A stretch of 64,000 nt of DNA, from positions 27,282,885-27,346,884 of the forward strand of contig OX393557.1 of the NCBI GenBank assembly GCA_947650365.1, written 5' to 3'. The DNA comes from Chamaelirium japonicum (lineage: Eukaryota; Streptophyta; Magnoliopsida; Liliales; Melanthiaceae). Shown here piece by piece: positions 63,363-64,000 of the stretch. Each line of letters begins with the position of its first letter. The first letter of the stretch is position 1. The notes beneath the pieces were generated by a model that was not told where the DNA came from, did no database searches, and worked only from the letters and a program-made list of their open reading frames with translations. The translations under genes were made by a program, and so were the position numbers.

Positions 63363-64000
63363 AGCCTCGCCACGTGAGCAGCACCAAGGGAACAAGGGGT
63401 CGGTGGGCAGGCTACTGCTGATAGCCCAGTCACTGGCCAATCGGCCGACGACCATCACGACAACAAGAGGGAAGGCAAGTATGAGGTGGCCGGCTCGTGG
63501 TCGGCTTCTACCGGGCTGCCCCATCGTCGGCCAAAAGCCAACGACAACCACGGCAAGGACGGGAATAAGGGTGGTCGGGTGCCACCTGATGCCTGGCCAC
63601 CGGCCGACGATACGCCCGCAGCCATCGCAGCCAGGCGAGAGCAAAAGGGGCGGGCCTGTGCTGGTCGGACTGGTGGTTGGGTGGCCGGTGGGGGCCTGAC
63701 CTGGCAGGTTCGGGCCTCTCCGGCCACATGGCTAGCGGCCATGGCCGCGTCTAAGGAGAAGGCAACAGGGGGGCGGTGGCTGGTCTGATCCACAGAAAAA
63801 AAGAAAAAGGGAGAGACGGGAAAGGGGGCTGACCTGGTCGGTGGGAGGTCGTTCGCAGCGGTTCCTCCCTGCTCCGGAGCGCCCTCCTCCCTTTCTCCTT
63901 GCTCCGACAGCCGCGCGCAGCCACCACACAGAGAGAGAGAGAGAGGGACGGAGAGAGCGGGAGGGAGGGAGAGAGAGAGAGAGAGAGACCGAGGGAGGGA
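63363..64000. other. G/C-rich unassigned end of window
   Basis: G/C-rich sequence with many CGGCC words and open frames on both strands but no recognisable protein. It ends in (GA)n-rich purine sequence from about 63928, which may be the leader or LTR of an element beyond the window. Confidence 0.4.

Overview
The window is nuclear DNA of a flowering plant. It is dominated by one intron-rich host gene, and its introns are packed with transposable elements: Ty3/gypsy and Ty1/copia LTR retrotransposons, an L1-type LINE, a tRNA-derived SINE, hAT-type DNA elements and small foldback MITEs. Very long, transposon-filled introns are common in magnoliids and other large-genome angiosperms, but the species cannot be named from this sequence.

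The host gene is MRE11, the nuclease subunit of the MRE11-RAD50-NBS1 DNA double-strand-break repair complex. It lies on the minus strand, with its ATG at 52286 and its TGA at 951-953. I could assemble 20 coding exons by hand. They join with GT-AG junctions and no frame error into 752 codons, and all nuclease motifs are present. The gene spans about 51.3 kb for a 2259-nt coding sequence. Introns 3 (19.6 kb), 13 (18.4 kb), 11 (4.0 kb), 17 (2.2 kb), 14 (1.9 kb) and 19 (1.0 kb) account for nearly all of the size; the other introns are 69-603 bp.

Layout from left to right. 1-950: sequence downstream of MRE11. 951-7418: exons 20 to 14, with a SINE and a hAT element in intron 17. 7419-25802 (intron 13): an old minus-strand LINE broken by two hAT elements and by a complete CRM-like chromovirus (13265-21816, target duplication GAATG), which itself carries a nested solo LTR; then another hAT element. 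25803-31379: exons 13 to 4, with intron 11 holding a non-autonomous LTR element that is itself hit by a hAT element. 31380-50936 (intron 3): a hAT element stuffed with five foldback MITEs sitting in microsatellites, a complete gag-only gypsy element (37555-45908, target duplication TATAC) with unusual tandem arrays, and a hAT element with the end of a transposase. 50937-52286: exons 3 to 1.

52287-64000, upstream of MRE11: a hAT element carrying a captured cytochrome P450 fragment, a 2.4-kb near-continuous inverted repeat containing gypsy reverse-transcriptase debris, and a 5'-truncated copia element with its 3' LTR. A second, smaller inverted repeat flanks the last two.

No tRNA or rRNA gene and no CRISPR array was seen. 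Apart from MRE11, every recognisable coding stretch belongs to a transposon or is a captured fragment.
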